Shown here: positions 1 through 8,409 of the stretch, piece after piece
Position numbering within the stretch: the first letter of the stretch is position 1
Layout: the number at the start of each line of letters is the position of its first letter
Source of the DNA: Lentibacillus halodurans
GTDB lineage: Bacteria; Bacillota; Bacilli; Bacillales; Amphibacillaceae
DNA: 64,000 nt
Reading direction: 5' to 3'
Assembly: GCF_900112045.1 (NCBI RefSeq)
Contig: NZ_FOJW01000005.1
Span: forward strand, 209,644-273,643
Program-made: the position numbers and the translations under genes
The notes under the pieces: generated by a model
The model's input: the letters and a program-made list of their open reading frames with translations, nothing else
Databases searched by the model: none
What the model was told of the DNA's origin: nothing

Positions 1-1
1 A

Positions 2-381
2 AGCGGTAGGCTATCCTTGAAAAAGGTTACTGGGATTCTTTTATTGAGTGATGGGCTAATGCTGCCAACGGAATTGGAAGAAAGTGACGCTTGGGAGCAA
101 TCCGCGGCTATTGCCTTTCATTCCGGGCTGGACGGACTGCTTCATGAAGTGGAGAATAGAGAAAACAGTGATCCTGAGTGTGTGACATACCCCCGTCTGA
201 AAATGAAAGATGATAAGACTGGTATGTTGCTTGATTTAGGGACATTAGTGTAAATAAAGTTAGCGATTTGGGGCATGTCCGTGCTACACAAGCAACGTAT
301 TTCAACTATATGATCTGCAGCATGATCGATCTGATGCGGAATCAGAATAAGGAACAGGGAAAGAATTCGCTATTAGCTTAA
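2..381 (+). pseudogene. 3' part of an unrecognised gene, frameshifted and cut by the window edge
   Basis: The frame is open from the first bases of the window and ends at a stop at 251-253. A second frame continues the protein-like reading across that stop (from about 247) and ends with TAA at 379-381, with residues such as GHVRATQATYFNYM. That suggests one protein whose last third is displaced by a single frameshift near 245-250. A TTG at 17 could be read as a start, but the frame has no stop upstream of it, so the gene probably begins outside the window. I do not recognise the family and assign no function. Confidence 0.4.
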
Positions 382-668
382 CATTCTAGAACATTTATCC
401 TCTTAAATTCTTTCATTCCCACAGTTACTAAGGATTTCTTGATGTTTTTGTTTGGAGTGGCTAGCCATTCTTCAACCATAAAATTACCTCGCTAGTCAAA
501 TCCTCCCTCCAGTAAAAGGTTTCCAATTACATTGTATATGCCAATTCCCATTAAGTTATTGTTCGACAACATTCATTCGCAAGTAATAAATAACGTATCT
601 GCTTAATACAATACTATAAAACTCTCCTCTTTTGAAAGCGTCATCATTATTATAGGGAGGTTTTAAAC
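382..668. other. AT-rich intergenic stretch before the Tat-dependent dehydrogenase operon
   Basis: No convincing gene. A 33-codon frame on the minus strand (479 down to 378, starting MVEEWLATPNK) has a weak GAGG upstream; it may be chance or a fragment. The final bases carry the ribosome binding site TAGGGAGG for the gene at 669. I could not settle on one promoter. Confidence 0.3.
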
Positions 669-1415
669 ATGGCAAATGAAAGTAATGGAAAAGACTTGTC
701 GAGGCGTCGCTTTCTGAAAAATTCAGGTTATGCTGCTGGGGGTGTCATCGGAGGAGGAATACTGGGATCGATTTTTGGAATGAATTTTGGTGGTGAACCA
801 GAGCCATCTACCACCATAGTACAGCAAACAAACCCACACCATGCTCTTATGTATTTCACAAGAGAAAAGGATTTTGAGATATTAAGTGCAGCCACTGAAA
901 GAATTTTCCCAGAAGATGAGAATGGCCCAGGAGCAATCCAGTTAGGTGTTCCTTATTTCATCGACCATCAGCTGGCAGGTGCGTACGGAAATAATGATCG
1001 TGAGTACATGCAAGGACCGTTTTTTCCTGGATCGGACTTTCAGGGATACCAAACTCGATTGAAACGACACGAAATTTTTATGGAAGGAATATTAGCAATA
1101 GACAGGGAAAGCAATAAGGAATACAATACATCCTTCACTGATCTGGATGGCGAGCAACAGGATGCCATTCTACAAAAATTTGAAAATAGTGATGTCAAAA
1201 TGAAAGGAGTCAAGTCTGGGGAATTTTTTCAGTTGCTTTCGACCGCTACTTTGGCAGGAGCTTACGCAGATCCATTGTATAGCGGAAATGTGGATATGGA
1301 AGGGTGGAAGATGAAAGAGTACCCGGGTCACCAGATGAGCTATATAAATGAAATTGAAAATGAGGAATTTATAGAAATTGAACCTCAATCTCTAAGGAGA
1401 CAGCACGAGCATTAA
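669..1415 (+). CDS. Gluconate 2-dehydrogenase subunit 3 family protein with Tat signal
   Basis: A small exported partner subunit of a membrane-associated flavin dehydrogenase. The N terminus carries a twin-arginine motif, SRRRFLK, at about residues 11-17, followed by a glycine-rich hydrophobic stretch (to about residue 42), so the folded protein should leave through the Tat pathway. The rest (248 residues in all) resembles the gamma subunit/subunit 3 family, which escorts the GMC flavoprotein and has no catalytic flavin of its own. Start ATG 669 lies behind TAGGGAGG. The GMC gene follows after 28 bases and a tatA gene after that, a coherent exported-oxidoreductase operon. The sugar or polyol substrate cannot be read from sequence. 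Confidence 0.85.
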   Translation: MANESNGKDLSRRRFLKNSGYAAGGVIGGGILGSIFGMNFGGEPEPSTTIVQQTNPHHALMYFTREKDFEILSAATERIFPEDENGPGAIQLGVPYFIDHQLAGAYGNNDREYMQGPFFPGSDFQGYQTRLKRHEIFMEGILAIDRESNKEYNTSFTDLDGEQQDAILQKFENSDVKMKGVKSGEFFQLLSTATLAGAYADPLYSGNVDMEGWKMKEYPGHQMSYINEIENEEFIEIEPQSLRRQHEH

Positions 1416-1443
1416 TCAATAAACTAAAATCAAGGGGGATCAT

Positions 1444-3181
1444 ATGGTAACCTCATTAGACAAAGTTGATGTTGTTACAGTGGGAGTGGGTTGGACGGGA
1501 GGAATTATCGCTGCCGAACTAGCCAAGCAAGGCATACAGGTTGTTGGGCTAGAGCGTGGTCAAAACCGAACTACCGAAGATTTCCAATATATCCATGATG
1601 AGTACCGTTATGCAATGCGGTATGGACTAATGCAGGATGCTTCAAAAGAAACCTTATCTTTTCGAAATAATAAGGATGAACGTGCTTTGCCAATCCGAGA
1701 ATGGGGATCCTTCCTTCCTGGTGAAGGAGTTGGAGGAGCAGGGGTTCATTGGAATGGGCAGACTTGGAGGTTCCTCCCGTATGATCTTCAAATCAAAACA
1801 ATGACAGATGAAAAGTATGGTGAGGACAAAATTGGGAGCGATTATACTATACAGGATTGGGGAATTACTTACGAGGAATTAGAACCGTATTTTTACAAGT
1901 TCGAGGAGACCACTGGTATTAGTGGGGAAGAGAATCCATTGGGAGCGCCGCGAAGTAATGATTATCCTACACCGCCAATGAAAGGTACTCTCATCCTCAA
2001 TCGATTTAAGGAAGCGGCGAAAAGTCTGGAACTTCATCCAATTCAAAGTCCATCCGCCAACTTATCCGAGAATTATGAGAATCCTGATGGACAGCAGATT
2101 AATGCCTGCCAATATTGTGGTTTTTGTGAACGATTCGGCTGTGAGTATGGAGCTAAATCCACACCTAATGTGACGGTTGTTCAGGCTGCTAAGCAGACAG
2201 GGAACTTTGAATTGCGTACAGATGCCAATGTCGTTGAAATTCTACACGAAGATGGAAGAGCGACAGGGGTTCGTTATTTTGATGTAAAAACAGGGGAGGA
2301 ATTTATTCAGCCAGCTGATGTCGTAGTGCTGACGAGCTATGTATTTAATAACGTCCGCTTATTACTTCTCTCTGAATTAGGAATGCCTTATGATCCCGAA
2401 AGTAATACTGGTGTAATTGGAAAAAATTATTGCTACCAAATTATGGCTGGAGCAACCGGCTTTTTTGAAAAAGAGAAATTTAACACATACATGGGTGCTG
2501 GAGCACTTGGGGCTTCAATTGACGATTTTAATGGAGATAATTTTGATCACTCCGATTTAGATTTTATCCACGGTGGTGTTATCTCTATTTCTCAAACGGG
2601 GCGACGTCCGATTGCAAGTAATCCTGTGCCAAAGGATACACCAGCCTGGGGAAGTAAATTTAAAGAGAAGAGCCTCCATTACTTTAATCGTTCGCTTTCT
2701 GTCGGGGCACAAGGGGCATCCATGCCACATAAAAACAATTTTGTGGATCTGGATCCGACATATACTGATGCTCATGGGAACCCGTTACTTCGATTAACTT
2801 ATGATTTTACGGAGCAGGATAGGAAATTACAAGAATATCTTTCTGCACGAGCAGCGGAAATAATGGAGAAGATGGGGGCGGACATCGTTGAGAAGAGAAC
2901 AATGGCTAAACACTATGATATCGTCCCATACCAGTCCACACATAATACCGGGGGTCATTATGGGAGGTGATCCAGAAACGTCAGCGGTGAACAACTATCT
3001 GCAAATGTGGGATGTAGACAATTTGTTTGTTGTTGGCGCTTCAGCTTTTGCACACAACGGCGGCTATAATCCAACCGGAACAGTAGGAGCCTTGGCATAT
3101 CGTGCTGCTGAAGGTATTGTGACATTTATGGATTCAAATGAACAGCTTGTTAAAGGCAAAATGAAAAGAGAAATGATTTAA
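1444..3181 (+). pseudogene. GMC oxidoreductase (gluconate dehydrogenase-like flavoprotein), frameshifted near its 3' end
   Basis: FAD-dependent dehydrogenase of the GMC family, the catalytic partner of the preceding Tat-exported subunit. The N-terminal FAD loop reads VGVGWTGG (about residues 13-20), and a cysteine cluster CxxCxxCxxxxC lies near residues 222-232, as in flavoproteins that hold an iron-sulphur centre. The first frame stops at 2970 just after HNTGG, while the expected continuation (IMGGDP, then NPTGTVGALAY, the conserved C-terminal FAD/active-site segment) is in another frame up to 3181. The break sits at a run of five G (2950-2954) and needs a 1-base insertion or 2-base loss. 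Either the gene is inactive or the assembly has an indel here. Everything else looks intact. Confidence 0.85.
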
Positions 3182-3210
3182 TGTTTTTATTATAGGGAGG
3201 GTGGGATACG

Positions 3211-3435
3211 ATGGCTAATATTGGTGTTCCAGGTTTAATTCTCGTTCTGATCATTGCATTAGTTATTTTTGGTCCTAAGAAATTACCTGAAATTGGTAAG
3301 GCTTTCGGACAAACGCTGTATCAATTTAAGAAATCAACCAATGAGTTAGTGAGTGATCCAGAAGATGAATATGTTAAATTTGAACATACAGATAATAGAT
3401 CAGAAAAGCCAGAAACCACGGAGGAAAAAGTGTAA
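3211..3435 (+). CDS. tatA: Sec-independent protein translocase subunit TatA/TatE
   Basis: A 74-residue Tat pore subunit: one N-terminal membrane helix (about residues 5-20), the [10 protein letters not shown] hinge motif and an amphipathic helix ([12 protein letters not shown]), then an acidic tail. It sits 29 bases after the GMC gene and shares the TATAGGGAGG ribosome binding site style of the first gene in the operon. The likely job is to export the subunit 3/GMC complex encoded just upstream. No tatC is present in the window, so it would need a TatC from elsewhere. Confidence 0.9.
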   Translation: MANIGVPGLILVLIIALVIFGPKKLPEIGKAFGQTLYQFKKSTNELVSDPEDEYVKFEHTDNRSEKPETTEEKV

Positions 3436-3565
3436 TATTCTTCGCTTACCCATATGATTTTCGAGTGTTAGATGAGGTTCATGTTAACTAAGGCTTCAGT
3501 TGAACGTATAGAAATGTTTTCATTTATATTAATTATTTCCGCTAAAATATATTAACTCTTTCTCA

Positions 3566-3598
3566 AAAAGACCGCCCAAGCGTTTAGTGCGGTCTTTT
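3566..3598 (+). terminator. Rho-independent terminator after tatA
   Basis: Ten-base perfect inverted repeat (AAAAGACCGC / GCGGTCTTTT) with a 13-base loop, about 130 bases after tatA. The arms are A/T-terminated, so it could work in both directions. It closes the exported dehydrogenase operon. Confidence 0.85.
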
Positions 3599-3816
3599 CA
3601 ACTTTCGTGTCCTCTATCCTTTATCAGTTTGCAGAAATTCATTTAACTTCACGGGTGATTCTAATAGAGGGGCAATTATTACTTTGGCTCTTGAAAAAAC
3701 GCTATAGATGAGATATGGCTACTTAGGTCCCGGGGGTAAATTTTTATAAATCAATCTGGAACGACTTCAACTTCAAAACAGGAGGGGACAATGGATCTGT
3801 CCCCGTTGTTCCATGT
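3599..3816. other. Intergenic stretch between convergent operons
   Basis: No gene seen. It holds the small GGGGACA/TGTCCCC hairpin listed separately. Confidence 0.4.
3784..3804 (-). terminator. GGGGACA/TGTCCCC hairpin behind adenine deaminase
   Basis: Seven-base perfect stem around a seven-base loop, 13 bases past the stop of the deaminase gene. Read on the minus strand it is followed by TCCTGTTTT, a weak U tract, so it may end the purine operon. GGGGAC...GTCCCC stems are also seen as dispersed elements in Bacilli, so it may be a solo repeat. Confidence 0.45.
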
Positions 3817-5589
3817 TTAATGTTCCGCATCAAATAATGGGATAAATTCCTGTTTTGTCACGTCAACCAATCCGAGGTCGGTTATGCGGATTTCGGGTAT
3901 GACGGATAACGTCAGGGAGGACAGGGCCATGGACGGAGAGCGCCTGCCTACCTGTATTCCCATACTTGTTGCTGCTTCATTGAATTGTTCGACTTTCGGT
4001 GATAGTACCTCAATTGGTTCTGCAGCCATCAGGCCGGCGATCGGCAAATCAACCTGTGCCTTGATGTCGCTGTCTTCCACCAGGCAAAGACCTCCGCCGG
4101 ATTGCTCCAGCTGTTGTGCTGCAAGAAGCATATCACGCACATTTGTACCGGCGACCACCAAATTATGGCTGTCATGTGCCACGGTTGTGGCATAGGCGCC
4201 TTTATTCAGGCCGGAATTTTTCAGAATGCCCACGAATGGTTTTCGGTTTTGGCCGTGACGTCCGGTGACAGAAACAAACACGTAATCTTCTGGCAGTGCT
4301 TGGATGATTCCATTAGTGACTTCCAGTTCCAGGGTCCCTTTTTGGGTGGTGCCGATGGCTGTCATTTCCATTGTATTGATGATAACTGTACCGTTTTCGA
4401 TCGGCGGCTGGATCTTAAAATCCTCTTCTGTTAGTTTCGGCAGGCGCACCGTGTTTTGGCTTAGCGGGGGTGTGCTGCTTGTTATGTCCACGGTTAATTC
4501 CCCGTTTTTCACCATCTGTTCGCCCTGGATGAAGACATCAGCCACCTGCATCATATCCAGTGAATCCACCAGGGAAAAATCAGCGTGATATCCGGGAGCG
4601 ATGGCACCACGGTCACGGAGGCCATAGCGGGTCGCTCCGTTTAACGAGGCAAAGCGAATGGCGAGCGGTGCCGGAATGCCTTCCTCGGTGCAGCGTCGGA
4701 TAACACGATTCATCTGCCCGTTTTTCAGCATATCATTCGGTTCGACATCATCTGTACACATGGCAATGTTGGAAGCATATGGTAAGACTTCCCATGCTTT
4801 GGCGGCGATATCGGCAAATTGGCTGACGCTGGATTCGCGGATATAGATAAGCATGCCGGCACGGAGTTTTTCGATGATTTCTTCTTTTGTACGGCTTTCA
4901 TGGTCCGAATTTACCCCAGCAGCGAGATAAGCATGTAAATCCCTTCCGGTCACCCTTGGTAAATGCCCTTCATTCAGAACGCCTTTATCGAGCCCTTTTT
5001 GCACAATACCTGCCATGCGCGGATCCTGTTTAACCACACCGACGTAGTCCATCAATTCGGCGATTCCCACAACACCGGGCATATCTAGTAGGGAGGCAAT
5101 TTCGTTCGGGCCAAAAGCTGCACCGGATGTTTCCAACCCGGGAACAGCGGGCACGCACGATGGGATGGTAGTCAAGATTTGTACTGGGAGATCCTTACTG
5201 GCATCCACCATGTATTGAACGCCTTCCGCACCCATCACATTGCCAATTTCGTGCGGGTCAATGACCGCTGTTGTTGTGCCGTGCTGCAACAGGGCGCATG
5301 CAAACATATCCGGGGTAACCATCGTACTTTCAATGTGTACGTGGCAATCGATAAAACCGGGTACGGCATATTTACCTTTTCCGTCAATTTCGACATCCCC
5401 TTCCATGAAGAAGACAGGTTCATCGTTCTCATAACGGGCAATCGCACTAAAACGATTTTCTTTGATGCCGATATCAGCTATATAGATTTCGGCGGTAAAC
5501 ACGTTGACAAGCTGTACTTCCCGGATTACTTTATCCATCCGCTCATTACCATGGGCTGCCGCCACAAGGTGCTCACGTGAGTATATCAT
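3817..5589 (-). CDS. ade: Adenine deaminase
   Basis: Converts adenine to hypoxanthine and ammonia in the cytosol (purine salvage). The 590-residue length is normal for the bacterial Ade family of the amidohydrolase superfamily. Visible features are the metal-binding motif GFIDCHVHIEST near residues 97-108, HGTTTAVIDPHEIGN, the EGHLPRVTGRDL segment and the CTDDVEPNDML motif. Start ATG at 5589 follows AAGGAG at a six-base spacing. The purine permease lies upstream on the same strand and its restored end is 21 bases away, so they are co-transcribed under the guanine riboswitch: purine import and conversion in one unit. Confidence 0.95.
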   Translation of the reverse strand: MIYSREHLVAAAHGNERMDKVIREVQLVNVFTAEIYIADIGIKENRFSAIARYENDEPVFFMEGDVEIDGKGKYAVPGFIDCHVHIESTMVTPDMFACALLQHGTTTAVIDPHEIGNVMGAEGVQYMVDASKDLPVQILTTIPSCVPAVPGLETSGAAFGPNEIASLLDMPGVVGIAELMDYVGVVKQDPRMAGIVQKGLDKGVLNEGHLPRVTGRDLHAYLAAGVNSDHESRTKEEIIEKLRAGMLIYIRESSVSQFADIAAKAWEVLPYASNIAMCTDDVEPNDMLKNGQMNRVIRRCTEEGIPAPLAIRFASLNGATRYGLRDRGAIAPGYHADFSLVDSLDMMQVADVFIQGEQMVKNGELTVDITSSTPPLSQNTVRLPKLTEEDFKIQPPIENGTVIINTMEMTAIGTTQKGTLELEVTNGIIQALPEDYVFVSVTGRHGQNRKPFVGILKNSGLNKGAYATTVAHDSHNLVVAGTNVRDMLLAAQQLEQSGGGLCLVEDSDIKAQVDLPIAGLMAAEPIEVLSPKVEQFNEAATSMGIQVGRRSPSMALSSLTLSVIPEIRITDLGLVDVTKQEFIPLFDAEH

Positions 5590-5651
5590 GTTTTTCTCCT
5601 TTCCCTTCCATTATTGGTGTGCCAGTGTAATAAAATAAATCACCAGTGGAA

Positions 5652-6929
5652 TCAGTAAAATATACAAACCGGGATGAACTTCTTTATAGCGACCGGACAG
5701 GCTTTTGACAAGCACGTAAATAATGATACCGGCAGCAATGCATTTCCGAAGTTGAATGTAAAAATCGTAATGACAATGGTCATGAATGCCGGCAGCGATT
5801 CCGTTGTATCTTCAAAGTTTATATTTTTTACGGATGAAAGCATTGTCAGTCCGACCAGAATTAACGCTGGTGCTGTGGCTTCTGTCGGGATGATCATAAT
5901 CAACGGCGTGACAAATAGGGTGAGCAGAAATAGCAAGCCTGTTGTCACAGCGGTCAACCCTGTACGTCCGCCGGCTTCCACACCGGTGGCGGATTCTACA
6001 TATGTGGTCATAACAGGTACCGAGAACAGAGAGCCCACCGTGGTCCCGCCGGCATCGACAAGAAAAGGTCTGTCAATATGGGGTAAGTTCCCGTTTTTAT
6101 CAAGCATGTTCCCTTTACCAGCGACACCAAGCATCGTGCCAAGACTTGAAAAGAAGTCCGGTACAAAAAATGCCAGCAGAAATGGGAAATACTCAATTTT
6201 CAATGCTTCCATAATATCCAGTTTGAATAATACAGGACCAGGGCTTTCAGGGAGTGAAAAAATCGAATCAGGCAGTTGGGTAACCCCCATCGGTACCCCA
6301 ATCAAAGTAACTGCTACAATGCCGATCAGCAAATGCCCTCGAACATTCCTTGCCAGAAGTACGCTCATAATAAGAAAGCCGATCAGCGCAAGTATCGCAC
6401 TGGATGTTCCAATATCGCCCAGCTGCAGTGAGTTCGCATCTTCACTGGCTACGACGAGTCCAGCATTGCGAAAGCCAATCAGTGCAATAAATAACCCTAC
6501 ACCTGCACCGATCGATAATTTGATGGCAGGCGGCATAAGTCGGACGATCAGCTGGCGCAACCCGAGAATTGTGAATAAAATAAACAAAAGACCGGAAACG
6601 AAGACCATTCCTGACGCAGTCTGCCATGAAACTCCCTCAGCGACCACCAGGGTGACAGCCAGAAATGCGACTGAACCCAGGCCGGGAGCCAGCGCAAACG
6701 GGCGATTACTGTATAATCCCATGAGAATGGTAACAAAACCTGTCATGAGAATAACCGAAACGGTGACCGGACCTTTGGGAATCCCGGCCTCTTCCAGCAT
6801 CCCTGGGACGATGATTAGCACGTAAAGCATTGTCATGAAAACGGTTAGTCCTGCTGTTATTTCTGTTTGGGGATTTGATTTATGTTCGGATAACCGGAAG
6901 AATTTATCCAGTGTTTTTGATCGACGCAT
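5652..6929 (-). CDS. NCS2 (AzgA-type) purine permease, C terminus frameshifted
   Basis: Membrane permease for hypoxanthine/guanine/adenine. The N terminus (TAGLTVFMTMLYVLI) and the many hydrophobic segments fit the AzgA branch of NCS2. The reading frame ends abnormally: after FTFNFGNA the last 28 residues do not match a permease, whereas the neighbouring frame continues as AAGIIIYVLVKSLSGRYKEV and then about 22 further residues with a final membrane helix, stopping at 5611-5613. A single missing base near 5737-5742 explains it. The intact gene would run 5611-6929. Start ATG follows AAAGGAG. The riboswitch fits a guanine/hypoxanthine transporter. With the shift the last helix is lost, so activity is uncertain. 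Confidence 0.85.
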   Translation of the reverse strand: MRRSKTLDKFFRLSEHKSNPQTEITAGLTVFMTMLYVLIIVPGMLEEAGIPKGPVTVSVILMTGFVTILMGLYSNRPFALAPGLGSVAFLAVTLVVAEGVSWQTASGMVFVSGLLFILFTILGLRQLIVRLMPPAIKLSIGAGVGLFIALIGFRNAGLVVASEDANSLQLGDIGTSSAILALIGFLIMSVLLARNVRGHLLIGIVAVTLIGVPMGVTQLPDSIFSLPESPGPVLFKLDIMEALKIEYFPFLLAFFVPDFFSSLGTMLGVAGKGNMLDKNGNLPHIDRPFLVDAGGTTVGSLFSVPVMTTYVESATGVEAGGRTGLTAVTTGLLFLLTLFVTPLIMIIPTEATAPALILVGLTMLSSVKNINFEDTTESLPAFMTIVITIFTFNFGNALLPVSLFTCLSKACPVAIKKFIPVCIFY

Positions 6930-7009
6930 GGTGCCACGCTCCTTTGTTTAATCATTTGTCATCACGGCTGAGTTAAATATTTCCTCCCACCGCAGCTATG
7001 GACGGGGAC

Positions 7010-7058
7010 CTATTAAAATAGTCCGGAAAACAGCAGAATGATTCTATTTCCCGGACTA
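7010..7058 (-). terminator. Intrinsic terminator of the guanine riboswitch
   Basis: On the minus strand a 12-base stem (7047-7058 with 7019-7030, core TAGTCCGG) closes a 16-base loop and is followed by ATTTTAATA. It lies between the purine aptamer and the permease start, where the expression platform should be, so purine binding would favour termination. Confidence 0.8.
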
Positions 7059-7146
7059 ATGAAAGTTAAAGTAACCATAGCGTGGCAAGTTAGACACTGG
7101 TTCTGATTAGCAGAACAGCATCAATAGACCAGACACCGATATACTT

Positions 7147-7220
7147 TACCCCGTAGTCCGGCTCTTGCGATGGGAACCAGGTAGAGACGCTCAGACCATA
7201 TTACTGAGGATATACGAGTG
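7147..7220 (-). promoter_or_regulatory. Purine (guanine-class) riboswitch aptamer
   Basis: The minus strand shows the conserved purine aptamer: P1 arms CTCGTA and TACGGG, the J1/2-P2-J2/3 pattern ending in TCTCTACC, and a P3 stem-loop (TGGTTC / GAGCCG). The base that reads the ligand, in GGACTACGGG just before the P1 3' arm, is C, which pairs with guanine or hypoxanthine; adenine riboswitches carry U there. It sits in the leader of the purine permease-ade operon and precedes a terminator. Confidence 0.88.
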
Positions 7221-7246
7221 CTAATATTCAATTCTAATATGGTGAT

Positions 7247-7275
7247 AATATAACAGACTCATAGAGGATGATCAA
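7247..7275 (-). promoter_or_regulatory. Sigma-A promoter of the purine operon
   Basis: Minus strand: -35 TTGATC (7275-7270), 17-base spacer, -10 TATATT (7252-7247). The predicted start of transcription is about 20 bases before the riboswitch aptamer. Confidence 0.7.
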
Positions 7276-7463
7276 GGGTAAATATGAACGTTTAGTCTGA
7301 AAATAAACATAAATGTTCGGTTTTTGCAGGACCAGTGTGGCAGGTTCCTGTATGGTGCAAATGATCAGCAGGAGTTTAGGGAAAGATGTCGAAATAAGTA
7401 GGCAGGTGATGTAAAGATATCGGAAATGCGCTGTCGTAAATTTAAACTGAAATTGGTTAAACC
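7276..7463. other. Divergent intergenic stretch before the TetR gene
   Basis: No gene seen. An imperfect half-site resembling the TetR palindrome of 8355 (TGAACGTTTA, 7287-7296) is present and may be chance. Confidence 0.3.
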
Positions 7464-7492
7464 TTGAATAGGCAGTACTTCCATATTAATAT
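7464..7492 (+). promoter_or_regulatory. Sigma-A promoter of the TetR regulator gene
   Basis: TTGAAT (7464-7469), 17-base spacer, TAATAT (7487-7492), 99 bases before the ATG. Confidence 0.6.
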
Positions 7493-7591
7493 AACAGAAA
7501 CTCGAATAAATAAATATAGAATGAATGGAGAAGGATTACGTTCTTCTAACTTAAGTAATTCATTAAATAATAGAAGGAGCTAAGAAAATAG

Positions 7592-8236
7592 ATGAATACT
7601 TTTGAAAAGCTATCAGAAGAAAAGCAGACAACTATCTTGGATGGAGCGACAGAATGCTTTGCAGATAAAGGATATTATGGAGCGAGCATTAAGGAGATCT
7701 GTTCAAAAGCTAATATATCAAATGGTGCGCTTTATAAGTATTTTACAAATAAAGAAGAATTGTTTTTAGCTGTACTACATAAATGTCAGGAAATCCTGGT
7801 GGAAAATTTATACGAAAAGTATACACATATTAAACATTCGCTTGTACATACAGTTGAAAACTATTTGGAAGAGATTGTAAAAATCCATCAGAAGTATCCG
7901 AACTACATTAAGGTTTATGCAAACTTGGGTTCAAATAACGTTGAGCATTTCTTAAAAAATTTGCACAGTCCTTTTACCAAATCCGCAAATTATATACATA
8001 ATATGGTATCTGAGGCGAAAGCAAATGGCGAAATTTTATTGGATATATCCGAGAACGAGCTATCCCTCTTGCTGGATAATTACTTTATTTTGTTTTTAAG
8101 TTCACTTGTTTCGGATTATCATGATCTACGCTTCCGTTTCTTTCTTCGAATGACACCAGAAGAAAACTTAACAAATAAGAGGAAAATTGAATTTATCTTA
8201 GATTCAATAACTCCATTTTTGGCAAAAACTGAATAA
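7592..8236 (+). CDS. TetR/AcrR family transcriptional regulator
   Basis: A 214-residue one-component repressor. The N-terminal helix-turn-helix is clear (FADKGYYGASIKEIC, then ISNGALYKYFTNKEELF, residues about 22-60); the rest is the helical ligand-binding/dimer domain, divergent as usual. Start ATG 7592 lies behind AGAAGGAG. It is followed by a terminator, then by an operon whose promoter contains a perfect palindrome of the type TetR repressors bind. I infer it represses the flavin oxidase/TRAP operon in response to that operon's substrate; the ligand is unknown. Confidence 0.9.
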   Translation: MNTFEKLSEEKQTTILDGATECFADKGYYGASIKEICSKANISNGALYKYFTNKEELFLAVLHKCQEILVENLYEKYTHIKHSLVHTVENYLEEIVKIHQKYPNYIKVYANLGSNNVEHFLKNLHSPFTKSANYIHNMVSEAKANGEILLDISENELSLLLDNYFILFLSSLVSDYHDLRFRFFLRMTPEENLTNKRKIEFILDSITPFLAKTE

Positions 8237-8247
8237 AAAATTGAAGC

Positions 8248-8280
8248 TGATCCATATATGATTATTGGATCACTTTTTAT
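8248..8280 (+). terminator. Terminator after the TetR gene
   Basis: Stem TGATCCA / TGGATCA with an 11-base loop followed by CTTTTTAT, 11 bases past the stop codon. Confidence 0.75.
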
Positions 8281-8318
8281 TCCTGATAAAAGTTTTAGAT
8301 AACTTTTAATATTTTTTA

Positions 8319-8346
8319 TTGACAAATAAATAGATATTGGTATTAT
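8319..8346 (+). promoter_or_regulatory. Promoter of the oxidase-TRAP operon
   Basis: Consensus -35 TTGACA (8319-8324), 16-base spacer, -10 TATTAT (8341-8346). The palindrome at 8355-8368 overlaps the expected transcription start. Confidence 0.75.
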
Positions 8347-8354
8347 ATTTAGAA

Positions 8355-8368
8355 AGTGAACGTTCACT
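8355..8368 (+). promoter_or_regulatory. Putative TetR operator, perfect 14-bp palindrome
   Basis: AGTGAACGTTCACT is identical on both strands and begins nine bases after the -10 box, covering +1. Size and symmetry fit TetR-family operators. The adjacent TetR gene is the obvious candidate binder (inference). Confidence 0.75.
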
Positions 8369-8409
8369 CTCTATTTTGTTAAGTACTTTTTCCCGAAGGA
8401 GCATTAATT

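Noticed and set aside
5674..6825. 383-codon frame on the plus strand
   Set aside because: Lies opposite the purine permease, has permease helices as its mirror, no ribosome binding site and no family resemblance.
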